This document shows positions 55,643 through 64,000 of a DNA stretch of 64,000 nucleotides, one piece after another; the first letter of the stretch is position 1, and each line of letters starts with the position of its first letter. Both the position numbers and the translations under genes were made by a program. The notes under the pieces are model-generated. The model made no database searches. It saw only the letters and a program-made list of their open reading frames with translations, and was not told the DNA's origin. Source of the DNA: Parasphingorhabdus sp. (GTDB taxonomy: Bacteria > Pseudomonadota > Alphaproteobacteria > Sphingomonadales > Sphingomonadaceae); NCBI GenBank assembly GCA_030373505.1, contig JAUCYS010000004.1, forward strand, positions 124,001 to 188,000, in the 5' to 3' direction.

Positions 55643-57019
55643 TCAGCTCTCCAAGCCCAACGCTTTTTGTGCCCTGGCGATCTGAACCCTTACCTGATCC
55701 GGCGCGGTCCCGCCATAGCTGGAGCGGCTTGCCACCGAAGCGTCGACACTGAGTACGCTGAACACATCGGAACCGATGCGCTTGTCAATCGCCTGAAACT
55801 GTTCAAGCGTCAGATCGGCCAAACTGCAATTCTGTTGCTCCGCCAGAGCCACCACCGCGCCTGTGATATGATGCGCCTCGCGAAACGGCAGTTTCGCTTC
55901 CCGCACCAGCCAGTCGGCAAAATCGGTCGCGGTGGAATAGCCTGATTCCGCCAGCGCGCGCATCCGCTGGCCGCTGAATTCCACTTCCGCGACCATGCCG
56001 GCCATGGCCGCGATCGACAGGCCAAGCAGATCATGGGCTTCGAATACGGGGGGCTTGTCGTCCTGCATGTCCTTGGAATAGGCGAGCGGCAGCCCTTTCA
56101 TGGTGATCACCAGCGCATTCATCGCGCCGGCGATGCGCCCGCAATGGCCGCGCACCAGTTCGGCGGCGTCCGGATTGCGCTTCTGTGGCATGATTGAGGA
56201 GCCGGTTGAAAAACTGTCCGGCAATTTGATGAAACCGAACGGCTGGCTCGCCCAGATGACGAATTCCTCGGCCAGACGCGAGAGATGCAGGCTGCACTGG
56301 GTTGCAGCCATCAAATAGTCGAGAGCGAAATCCCGGTCCGAAACCGAATCCAGGCTGTTGGCGGTCGGGCCATCAAAGCCCAGCGCCGATGCTGTATTCT
56401 CACGATCAATCGGGAATCCGGTTCCTGCCAGTGCGGCGGCACCGAGCGGCGACTCGTTCATCCGTCGCCTTGCATCGGCGAAGCGAGAACGATCGCGCCG
56501 GATCATCTCATAATAAGCCATGAGATGATGACCGAGGCTCACCGGCTGGGCCGACTGCAGATGGGTAAAGCCCGGCATGATTGTGTCGGCATGCTCCTCC
56601 GCACGCGCGACCAGCGCCTTCTGCAGGGCCGCCAGAGCGCTCTCTGCCATATCCATGGCATCGCGCACCCATAGCCGGAAATCGGTCGCGACCTGGTCAT
56701 TGCGCGAGCGGGCAGTATGCAACCGTCCCGCCGCTGGCCCGACAATCTCCGAAAGACGCGCTTCCACATGCATGTGGATGTCTTCCAGATCAAGATTTTC
56801 GGTTATTCCGTCCGCTTCATATTCCTGGGCAATCTGGTTCAGACCGTTGATAATTTGTGTCGCATCTTCCGCCTCGACAATCTCCTGCTCCGCCAGCATG
56901 GCCACATGAGCCAGGCTAGCGCGGATGTCGTGCCGCCATAATTTCTTGTCGAAAGGTATTGAGGCGTTTATCTCGCGCATGATTGATGAAGGGCCATCGG
57001 CAAATCTGCCGCCCCACAT
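55643..57019 (-). CDS. argH: Argininosuccinate lyase
   Basis: [54 protein letters not shown]. Confidence 0.97.
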   Translation of the reverse strand: MWGGRFADGPSSIMREINASIPFDKKLWRHDIRASLAHVAMLAEQEIVEAEDATQIINGLNQIAQEYEADGITENLDLEDIHMHVEARLSEIVGPAAGRLHTARSRNDQVATDFRLWVRDAMDMAESALAALQKALVARAEEHADTIMPGFTHLQSAQPVSLGHHLMAYYEMIRRDRSRFADARRRMNESPLGAAALAGTGFPIDRENTASALGFDGPTANSLDSVSDRDFALDYLMAATQCSLHLSRLAEEFVIWASQPFGFIKLPDSFSTGSSIMPQKRNPDAAELVRGHCGRIAGAMNALVITMKGLPLAYSKDMQDDKPPVFEAHDLLGLSIAAMAGMVAEVEFSGQRMRALAESGYSTATDFADWLVREAKLPFREAHHITGAVVALAEQQNCSLADLTLEQFQAIDKRIGSDVFSVLSVDASVASRSSYGGTAPDQVRVQIARAQKALGLES

Positions 57020-57047
57020 GACATTGGAATTTTTCGTGACTTTAGTG

Positions 57048-57635
57048 ATGCGTACCGTCCTGTCGATGATGCTGTTGGTGGGCCTAGGGGCCTGCGATAG
57101 AGACTCCGGCGAAGCGGGGCAAGAATTTGCTGACAGCAAGCCTCAGGAAGATGGCGAGACGATCGAGAGCGGCAAGGGCATGGTCGGCAAGCTGGACATT
57201 TCCCAGCGCGGCACGGCGATGGTCGACACGCCCTTCCAGGCCCCAGACGGCAGCGCGGTACGATTGCGCGACTTCACCGGCAAGCCGTTGCTGGTCAACA
57301 TCTGGGCGACATGGTGCGCGCCTTGCATTGTCGAAATGCCGATGCTGGACAAACTGGCCGCGCGGGAAAAAGACCGGCTCAAGGTACTGGTCGTGTCTCA
57401 GGACATCCAGGGCGCCGAGAAGGTTGCCCCGTTTTTCGAACGCGGCAATTTTCAGGAACTGGAACCCTATGTTGACCCGGAAAATGGTTTGAGCTTCGGC
57501 TTCGGGTCGGGCCTGATGCCGACCACCGTGCTCTATGACGCGCAGGGCAAGGAAGTCTGGCGAGTGATCGGGGCCATGGACTGGGATGGCGCCAAGGCTG
57601 CCGCACTGCTGGAAGATACGCTGACGAAGGGCTGA
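57048..57635 (+). CDS. TlpA-family thioredoxin-like lipoprotein
   Basis: [24 protein letters not shown] lipobox; [21 protein letters not shown] (CAPC). Confidence 0.92.
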   Translation: MRTVLSMMLLVGLGACDRDSGEAGQEFADSKPQEDGETIESGKGMVGKLDISQRGTAMVDTPFQAPDGSAVRLRDFTGKPLLVNIWATWCAPCIVEMPMLDKLAAREKDRLKVLVVSQDIQGAEKVAPFFERGNFQELEPYVDPENGLSFGFGSGLMPTTVLYDAQGKEVWRVIGAMDWDGAKAAALLEDTLTKG

Positions 57636-57835
57636 ACAACGCCTTTCCGGTCCGCTCCGCTGGTGGAGCCCAAATGGACTGGCACGAATGGTTTGGCCTG
57701 GCGATGCCCGGGCTGGCTCTGCTTCGATTGCCATGAGGTTGGTTGGGCACAGAGCGGCCCGCGTAATCGCGCTATTCCATTTCGGCTGAAGCGAATGAAC
57801 GCTGCATACCAACTCCGAACTCTGCGTCGGAATGG

Positions 57836-57911
<76 letters not shown>

Positions 57912-58103
57912 CATGACCAGATGCTTGGTAGCATCATTGGGCTAGGCGAGCGCCATTGCCAAATCATCGTGCCTTTGGCAAGCCTATTTGCGTTTCTATC
58001 CCAACAAGTTGTTCCGCAGCAAATTTTCCACCCGCTTCTGACATGACCTTCAGCCTATTAACCAGAATCCAAGCTGACTCCGCGATTCGCCAGTTATGCC
58101 TCG

Positions 58104-58112
58104 TTATCCACA
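58104..58112 (+). promoter_or_regulatory. Consensus DnaA box TTATCCACA upstream of dnaA
   Basis: Exact match to TTATNCACA 340 bp upstream of dnaA start. Confidence 0.6.
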
Positions 58113-58304
58113 GCATATAATTCTTTCTTTACAATACTTTACAAAGATATTTAGAAAAATCCGGGGCTTGCCGCTGTCAATCGAAATATTTCATTTTTTT
58201 TACACTGCGGCGCTTGATCGACTCACTCCGACGGGCTTACTAGAGAGGCTCGGCTGGTGGCTACGATTGCAATATCCGAGCCTAATTTGAAAATATAGAT
58301 GACC

Positions 58305-58324
58305 GTTGAAAACGTGTTTTCAAC
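58305..58324. promoter_or_regulatory. Palindrome GTTGAAAAC-GT-GTTTTCAAC upstream of dnaA
   Basis: Perfect 9-bp inverted repeat, 2-bp centre, ~120 bp upstream of dnaA. Confidence 0.55.
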
Positions 58325-58445
58325 ATCAGATCGGTTGTGCCTGATTCATTCCCATGGCTGGGGGTAAGGCAGAGCCACTTAAATCTAGGTCTGCGGTCAA
58401 TTGTCGGTGTTGTAATCGGGCGCCAAACTGGGAAGTTGTCGGGGG

Positions 58446-59879
58446 ATGTTTGTGAACGAAAAAATAGAAGACCGGAATGACAGGCTGTCAGTGAGCAGGC
58501 CTGCTTCCGGAGAGATTGTTACGTCATCCGACCTGGAAACCATCTGGATCAAAATCTGTGCTGGCCTTCGCCGCGATCTGGGTGCCCAGATTTTCGGCCA
58601 GTGGATCAAGCCGATCAAATTGTCCGCCTTTGATTCGAATACAGGTTTGCTGCAGCTCGAACTGCCCTCCGAATTCGCTGCCGCCTGGGTGCGGGATCGC
58701 TATGCCGAGCGCTTGTCGCTGGCTTGGAAAGCCCATCACTCGGCGGTAAATCAGCTTGTATTTCAGGCCCAGTCTGGTTCCGCCAAGATTGTGCCGATGG
58801 CGCATAGCAATGACTCTGCTCTGCAATCGGCAACGACTCTTCCCGAAAGCAAGTTTCGTCTGGACCTTGATCCACGGATGACGTTCGACCAGTTTATTGC
58901 CGGACATTCCAACGTGCTGGCCCTCAATGCCGCCCAGCGCACGGCCGCGGCAGACAAGCCGCTGTTCAGCCCGCTCTACCTCCAGTCCTCGACCGGACAG
59001 GGCAAGACGCACTTGATGCACGCGATCGGCCACGCCTTTCGTGAGGAATTTCCCTCCGCGACCATCATCTACATGTCGGCCGAACGGTTCATGATCGAAT
59101 TTGTTTCCGCGATGCGGCGCAACGAGGGCATGGAATTCAAGGCATCCCTGCGCGAAGCCGACCTGTTGATGATTGATGATATCCAGTTCATCGTCGGCAA
59201 GAATTCTACCCAGGAAGAATTTCTCCACACGGTCGATTCGCTGATCAGCCAAGGCAAGCGCGTGGTGGTGGCAGCAGACCGTCCACCGCAAGCACTGGAT
59301 GGTGTCGACCAGCGCCTGCTCTCGCGCCTGTCCATGGGTCTGGTGGCCGACATACAGTCCGCCGGTCTTGAACTGCGCCGCGACATTCTCCAGCATCGCC
59401 TGGCAACAATGCCGCACCAGCATGTCTCGGAAGAGGTCGTCGATTTTCTCGCCCGCACGATCAGCCGCAATTTGCGTGAACTGGAAGGCGGTCTCAACAA
59501 GCTGCTGGCCTATGCCCAACTGACCGGACGCGAGATCAGCCGGGAATTGGCCGAAGAGCAGTTGTCCGACATATTGAGCGCCTGCCGCCGCCGGATCACG
59601 ATCGACGAAATCCAGCGCACGGTCTGCGAATATTATCGACTCGACCGCAACGAGATGTCATCCAAGCGCCGCGCCCGTGCCGTCGCCCGTCCGCGACAGG
59701 TTGCCATGTATCTGGCAAAGGTGATGACGCCTCGCAGCTATCCCGAGATCGGCCGGAAATTCGGCGGACGTGACCACAGCACGGTGATCCATGCCGTCAA
59801 GCTGGTCGAGCATCTGCGCGGCGAGGACAGTGAAATGGACAATGATGTCCGGATGCTGCTCCGCCAGCTTGAAAGCTGA
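58446..59879 (+). CDS. dnaA: Chromosomal replication initiator DnaA, 477 aa
   Basis: FSPLYLQSSTGQGKTHLMHAIGHAF; DLLMIDDIQFIVGKNSTQEEFLHT; GGRDHSTVIHAVKLVEHL. Confidence 0.97.
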   Translation: MFVNEKIEDRNDRLSVSRPASGEIVTSSDLETIWIKICAGLRRDLGAQIFGQWIKPIKLSAFDSNTGLLQLELPSEFAAAWVRDRYAERLSLAWKAHHSAVNQLVFQAQSGSAKIVPMAHSNDSALQSATTLPESKFRLDLDPRMTFDQFIAGHSNVLALNAAQRTAAADKPLFSPLYLQSSTGQGKTHLMHAIGHAFREEFPSATIIYMSAERFMIEFVSAMRRNEGMEFKASLREADLLMIDDIQFIVGKNSTQEEFLHTVDSLISQGKRVVVAADRPPQALDGVDQRLLSRLSMGLVADIQSAGLELRRDILQHRLATMPHQHVSEEVVDFLARTISRNLRELEGGLNKLLAYAQLTGREISRELAEEQLSDILSACRRRITIDEIQRTVCEYYRLDRNEMSSKRRARAVARPRQVAMYLAKVMTPRSYPEIGRKFGGRDHSTVIHAVKLVEHLRGEDSEMDNDVRMLLRQLES

Positions 59880-59899
59880 TTGGCGGAGCAGCGCCTGGC

Positions 59900-60559
59900 T
59901 TATTTTTGCTCGGGAGCGACCGAAATCCTGACCCGCTCGCCGCTGTTGCCTGGAAAGTCGGTAAACATGGCTTCGACCAGGTTCGGCACAAGATAGGTCA
60001 GGTTCTTTGAACGCGACAATGCTTCTGCCTTGCCCTCAAACAGACGCTCACCATCAACTGCCCGGTCTATCTTCATATCCAGTTCGGTCGTGTACACGGT
60101 AAAGCTGCGGACACCGTTATAGCCGGAAAAGGCCGGCCCGCCGAACAGGAACGGGTCGTGGAATCCATAGAGATAGCGATGGCGGCCATAATATCCGCCG
60201 AATCGACCGGTGGGATAGAAGGGGTCATAATCGGCCACCACTTTTTCCCGGCCCTTGTCGATGTCATAATCCATTCTGACAATCAGCTCCGCTGCCGCGG
60301 GGTCGGCGCTTCGGCGGTAGCCAAGATCCATCATACGCTGTTCGACCAGCGACGCATATTGCCCGAACTCCAGGCCGCCCGCCAGCTCGGGATCATCAGC
60401 CACGACCGCAAAGCTTTGGCCAGTTGTGTCCGGAAGAGCGACGAAGCGCTGCACGTCGGCACGGAAGGGAGTGGCGCAGGCTGCCAGAGTCAGCACGGCA
60501 AGCGGTGCGAGCAGCGGAAGCCCCTTTCGTGTGATTCTAAATTTGTCCAAAATACTCAT
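59900..60559 (-). CDS. DUF4136 family lipoprotein, 219 aa
   Basis: Lipobox LTLAACATPFRADVQRFVALP; MDYDIDKGREKVVADYDPFY. Confidence 0.85.
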   Translation of the reverse strand: MSILDKFRITRKGLPLLAPLAVLTLAACATPFRADVQRFVALPDTTGQSFAVVADDPELAGGLEFGQYASLVEQRMMDLGYRRSADPAAAELIVRMDYDIDKGREKVVADYDPFYPTGRFGGYYGRHRYLYGFHDPFLFGGPAFSGYNGVRSFTVYTTELDMKIDRAVDGERLFEGKAEALSRSKNLTYLVPNLVEAMFTDFPGNSGERVRISVAPEQK

Positions 60560-60787
60560 CTTTTATCCTTCAGATTACTCAGTAACTTTACCTGTATGAT
60601 AAAGGAGGCGTGCTGAACCGGCTTTGAACAGCGACGAATTGATCCTTCCGACCAACCTGCACCCTATAACGGCGCCTGCACAAGCAAAATCCGGCATCAA
60701 GGACAGGGCGCTCGCATGATATCGCAACGTTCCGCTCCCCAACTCAGTCGAATAGTGGAGCAATCGAACAGACAGCAGACAAAAGAA

Positions 60788-60815
60788 AACCCGCCACAAT
60801 CGGGCGGGTTTTTCT
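60788..60815. terminator. Bidirectional intrinsic terminator after rpsT
   Basis: AACCCGCC-acaatcg-GGCGGGTT-TTTCT (also T-rich on minus strand). Confidence 0.8.
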
Positions 60816-60835
60816 GTTCAGGTCTGAAAAGCCGA

Positions 60836-61105
60836 TTAAGCGGTTTGCAGCGCGGCAACCCGTTTTGTCAGGCGGCTGAATTTCCGCGAAGCGGTATTCT
60901 TGTGATACAGACCCTTGCTGACACCACGAGCCAGTTCAGGCTGTACTGCTTTCAATGCCGCTGCTGCGACGTCCTTGTCGCCAGCCTCGACGGCTGCATC
61001 GACGGCCTTGATCTTGGTGCGGATCTGGCTCAGGCGATTTTTGTTAATCGCGGTGCGGCGCGTGTTGCGACGGATACGTTTTTTTGCTTGCGGCGTATTA
61101 GCCAT
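60836..61105 (-). CDS. rpsT: 30S ribosomal protein S20, 89 aa
   Basis: [43 protein letters not shown]. Confidence 0.97.
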   Translation of the reverse strand: MANTPQAKKRIRRNTRRTAINKNRLSQIRTKIKAVDAAVEAGDKDVAAAALKAVQPELARGVSKGLYHKNTASRKFSRLTKRVAALQTA

Positions 61106-61217
61106 GAAAAACCCTCAAAATCTGAAATTAAATGCCGGGACGTTGCGTACCGCTACCGGCTCAAGACGGCGGCCAATAGCGTGACAGCCGATTCTCGTCA
61201 ATAGCTTAGTGAGCCGC

Positions 61218-62030
61218 TTATTTCTGGCATCGCGAACAGTAAAAGGTTGACCGTCCGCTGTCGACTCGCCGCTGCACCAGCGCACCGCATTGGCAGGCCT
61301 CCCCTTCGCGGCCATATACCAGCCAGTCCTTCGCGAAATAGCCCAGTTCTCCGCTAGGTTGCACGAAATCCCTCAGCGAGGACCCTCCGGCAGCGATGGC
61401 GGCGATCAGCACTCGCTTGATCGTGTCAACCAGCCGCTGATAGCGGGGCTTCGAGATCGCGCCGCCCTGCGCCCGCGGCGATATACCGGCCATATGAAGC
61501 GCCTCGCAGACATATATATTGCCCAGCCCCGCGACTATCCGCTGGTCGAGCAGCAGCTGCTTGATTGGCGCCTTGCGATCCCTGGTAGCAATTTTCAGAT
61601 ATTCTCCGGTAAAATCGTCTCCCAGCGGCTCCGGTCCCATCAATATAAAAGGTCTGTAATTGGCGAGGTCGGCAGTGCGCACAATATCCAGAGAGCCGAA
61701 TCGCCGCGGGTCGTTGAGCGCCAGCCGATGGCCCGATTCGGTTTCGAGCAGCAGATGGTCGTGTTTCTCGATTTCCTCGGGATCGATCCGCCAGCGACCG
61801 GACATGCCGAGATGGAAAATCATCATGTCGCCGCGATCGGTCTCGACCAGCCCATATTTTGCGCGCCTGCCCAAGGAGGTCACCACCGCACCGGTCATGC
61901 GTTGCCTTAAATCGACCGGAATGGGCCAGCGCAGATCCGCTCGCCGAGGCTCGACCAGAGTCAGCCGCTGCCCTTCGAGCACCGGGCGCAACCCGGCAAC
62001 GGTCGTTTCCACTTCTGGCAGCTCAGGCAT
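61218..62030 (-). CDS. mutM: Formamidopyrimidine-DNA glycosylase, 270 aa
   Basis: MPELPEVETTVAGLRPVLEGQRL; C-terminal zinc finger CQCGALVQRRVDSGRSTFYCSRCQ. Confidence 0.97.
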   Translation of the reverse strand: MPELPEVETTVAGLRPVLEGQRLTLVEPRRADLRWPIPVDLRQRMTGAVVTSLGRRAKYGLVETDRGDMMIFHLGMSGRWRIDPEEIEKHDHLLLETESGHRLALNDPRRFGSLDIVRTADLANYRPFILMGPEPLGDDFTGEYLKIATRDRKAPIKQLLLDQRIVAGLGNIYVCEALHMAGISPRAQGGAISKPRYQRLVDTIKRVLIAAIAAGGSSLRDFVQPSGELGYFAKDWLVYGREGEACQCGALVQRRVDSGRSTFYCSRCQK

Positions 62031-62135
62031 GATGGTCCTAATCCCTTACGGTCCAATGGGCAGCTACAGAGTGATTGCAGTGCTGCCAAGGCTCGTCTAC
62101 TTGGGTTGCCAAAGAAAAATCAGCACAGGCAAGAA

Positions 62136-62876
62136 ATGGCTATCGAAAGCAAAACCGTCTCCTTCGGCTATCAAGAGGTCGACGAGAGCGAGAAGACCGG
62201 CAAGGTCGGCGCGGTCTTTTCGAGCGTTGCCTCGAAATATGACGTGATGAACGACGCGATGAGCGCCGGCACTCACCGTCTTTGGAAGGACCGCTTCGTC
62301 CGCCGGGTCAAGCCGCGTGCGGGCGAGAATATTCTGGATATGGCCGGTGGTACCGGCGATATTGCCTTTCGCATGGTCGACAGCGGCGCCTATATCACTG
62401 TCGCGGACATCAATGCGGAAATGCTGGCTGAGGGCGTCGATCGGGCGCTGGTGAAAGACGAGACACGGCTGGTCTGGAGCCAGCAAAATGCCGAGGAACT
62501 GAACTTCCCCGACGCCCATTTTGATGCCTATACGATTGTCTTCGGCATCCGCAATGTCACCCATATCGACAAGGCACTGGCCGAAGCGCACCGCGTCCTC
62601 AAATATGGCGGCCGGTTCTATTGCATGGAATTTTCCCAGACCAAATGGCCGGGGTTCGACAAGGTCTACGAAACCTATTCCCACAAGATCCTGCCCAAGG
62701 TCGGCAAGATGGTCGCGAACGACGAGGCCAGCTACCGCTATCTTGCCGAATCGATCGCAAAATTTCCGCCGATGGAAAAATTTCGCACGATGATCGAGGC
62801 CGCCGGGTTCAGCCAGACGACGGTTGAGCCAATGATGGGCGGCCTGGTCGCTATTCACAGCGGCTGGAAAATCTGA
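62136..62876 (+). CDS. ubiE: Ubiquinone/menaquinone biosynthesis methyltransferase
   Basis: VFSSVASKYDVMNDAMSAGTHRLWKDRFV; ILDMAGGTGDIAFRM; FGIRNVTHIDKAL. Confidence 0.96.
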   Translation: MAIESKTVSFGYQEVDESEKTGKVGAVFSSVASKYDVMNDAMSAGTHRLWKDRFVRRVKPRAGENILDMAGGTGDIAFRMVDSGAYITVADINAEMLAEGVDRALVKDETRLVWSQQNAEELNFPDAHFDAYTIVFGIRNVTHIDKALAEAHRVLKYGGRFYCMEFSQTKWPGFDKVYETYSHKILPKVGKMVANDEASYRYLAESIAKFPPMEKFRTMIEAAGFSQTTVEPMMGGLVAIHSGWKI

Positions 62877-62889
62877 GCAGCCACCAGGG

Positions 62890-64000
62890 ATGACCAGCAA
62901 TCGTACCCATATCTTCCGCTTGCTCAAATGGGGCCGCACGCTTGCCAAACATGGTGCGCTGCGCGATCTCGAGAAGCACAAGGCGACACCACCGCAAGTG
63001 CGGCGTCTTTTCCGTATCGCGCGGATCGGGACGTTCCAGCCGAAAGAGCCGAATTATTCCGCAGCGCTGCAGGCGATCGGGCCGGCGGCGATCAAGCTGG
63101 GCCAGACGCTGGCCACCCGTCCCGACGTCATCGGCGAAGCGGCAGCGCGCGATCTGCTGCAACTGCAGGACAGCCTGCCGCCCGTTCCTTTTGCGCAGAT
63201 TCGCGACGAGATCGAACTCAGTCTCGGCAAGTCGCTGGACGAACTGTACAGCCATATCGACCCCGATCCGGTCGGAGCCGCCTCCATCGCCCAAGTCCAT
63301 CGGGCGACCACGCTGGAAGGCAAGGATGTGGCGGTCAAGGTGCTGCGTCCCGGCATCATCAAGAAATTCAGCCAGGATATTGAAACCTATGAATGGGCCG
63401 CCGCCCATCTCGAGGCTCTGGGGGGCGAGGCGAAACGTCTGCGTCCGCAATTGGTCATTGCCAATTTCCGTCGCTGGACGATGCGCGAGCTGGATCTGCG
63501 ACGCGAAGCGGCCAGCGCTTCGGAACTGGCCGAGCATATGGCCCAGGTCGACCAGTACGAGATTCCCGCGATTGACTGGGACCGGACCTCGGGCCGGGTG
63601 CTGACGCTCGACTGGGTCGACGGCATCAAGATTTCCAACCGCGAGGCGCTGGTCGCGGCCGGTCATGATCTGGACGCGATCGCCAATCGGCTGGTGCACA
63701 CGTTCCTCAAGCAGGCGATCGAGGCCGGCTATTTCCACGCCGACATGCACCAGGGCAATCTTTTCGTCAAAGCCGACGGCACGATCGTCGCTATCGATTT
63801 CGGCATCATGGGGCGGATCAACAAAAAGGCCCGCGTCTGGCTGGCGGAAATTCTTTACGGCCTGACCACCGGCAACTACCGGCGCGTCGCCGAAATTCAT
63901 TTTGAAGCCCAATATGTGCCGGACCATCACAGCATGGAGGATTTCGCTACGGCGCTGCGCGCAGTCGGCGAGCCGATGCGTGGCAAGCCGGTCAGCGAAC
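62890..64000 (+). CDS. ubiB: ABC1-family ubiquinone biosynthesis kinase-like protein UbiB, partial at right edge
   Basis: ATG 62890: MTSNRTHIFRLLKWGRTLAKHGALRDLEK...AAIKLGQTLATRPDVIG...AAASIAQVHRA-type, GYFHADMHQGNLFV...IDFGIMGRI; open to window end, so absent from ORF track. Confidence 0.95.
   Translation, partial: MTSNRTHIFRLLKWGRTLAKHGALRDLEKHKATPPQVRRLFRIARIGTFQPKEPNYSAALQAIGPAAIKLGQTLATRPDVIGEAAARDLLQLQDSLPPVPFAQIRDEIELSLGKSLDELYSHIDPDPVGAASIAQVHRATTLEGKDVAVKVLRPGIIKKFSQDIETYEWAAAHLEALGGEAKRLRPQLVIANFRRWTMRELDLRREAASASELAEHMAQVDQYEIPAIDWDRTSGRVLTLDWVDGIKISNREALVAAGHDLDAIANRLVHTFLKQAIEAGYFHADMHQGNLFVKADGTIVAIDFGIMGRINKKARVWLAEILYGLTTGNYRRVAEIHFEAQYVPDHHSMEDFATALRAVGEPMRGKPVSE

Noticed and set aside
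58083-58445. oriC at the dnaA upstream region
   Set aside because: Only one perfect DnaA box and no clear box cluster or DUE; many alphaproteobacterial origins are not at dnaA

Overview
GC-rich alphaproteobacterial chromosome segment. Gene content, codon style and repeat families suggest Sphingomonadales (inference). (1) ~1-10.1 kb, minus strand: a gene transfer agent (RcGTA-like) structural cluster in canonical order: small terminase, large terminase, portal, g3.5-like, prohead protease, HK97 capsid, connector, head-tail adaptor, small ORF, DUF3168, major tail protein, gp10, tail chaperone, short tape measure, then a large tail protein running off the left edge. Its gaps, and one site inside the terminase ORF, are filled with at least five families of palindromic repeats. 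(2) 10.3-58 kb: mostly housekeeping and metabolic genes, including cNMP-patatin, AGCS symporter, gshA, dinB, a pentapeptide/LprI protein, an SO2930-type diheme cytochrome plus beta-helix pair, pntB/pntA2/pntA1 plus aa3 COX subunit IV, a sigma-54 regulator, a DEAD helicase, SapC, N-formylglutamate amidohydrolase, cpdR, tRNA-Val(GAC), rpmF/plsX/fabH, an S24 repressor divergent from a small HTH-like ORF, exosortase-A-associated sugar genes, thiolase, tlyA, a siroheme synthase N-domain protein, lysA, argH, a TlpA-like protein and tRNA-Val(TAC). (3) 58-64 kb: dnaA, DUF4136, rpsT, mutM, ubiE, ubiB (cut by the right edge). Most interesting non-annotated signals: a lambda-like three-operator array (TAGGA-N4-TCCTA, 19-20 bp period) between the S24 repressor and the small HTH-like ORF; a 34-aa mini-ORF with a near-perfect Shine-Dalgarno that could pair with a downstream hairpin loop; an intergenic sRNA-like set of stem-loops after sapC; UUCG hairpins after the GTA capsid gene; and repeat invasion of the GTA operon. 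No CRISPR array, rRNA operon, transposase or integrase was seen.
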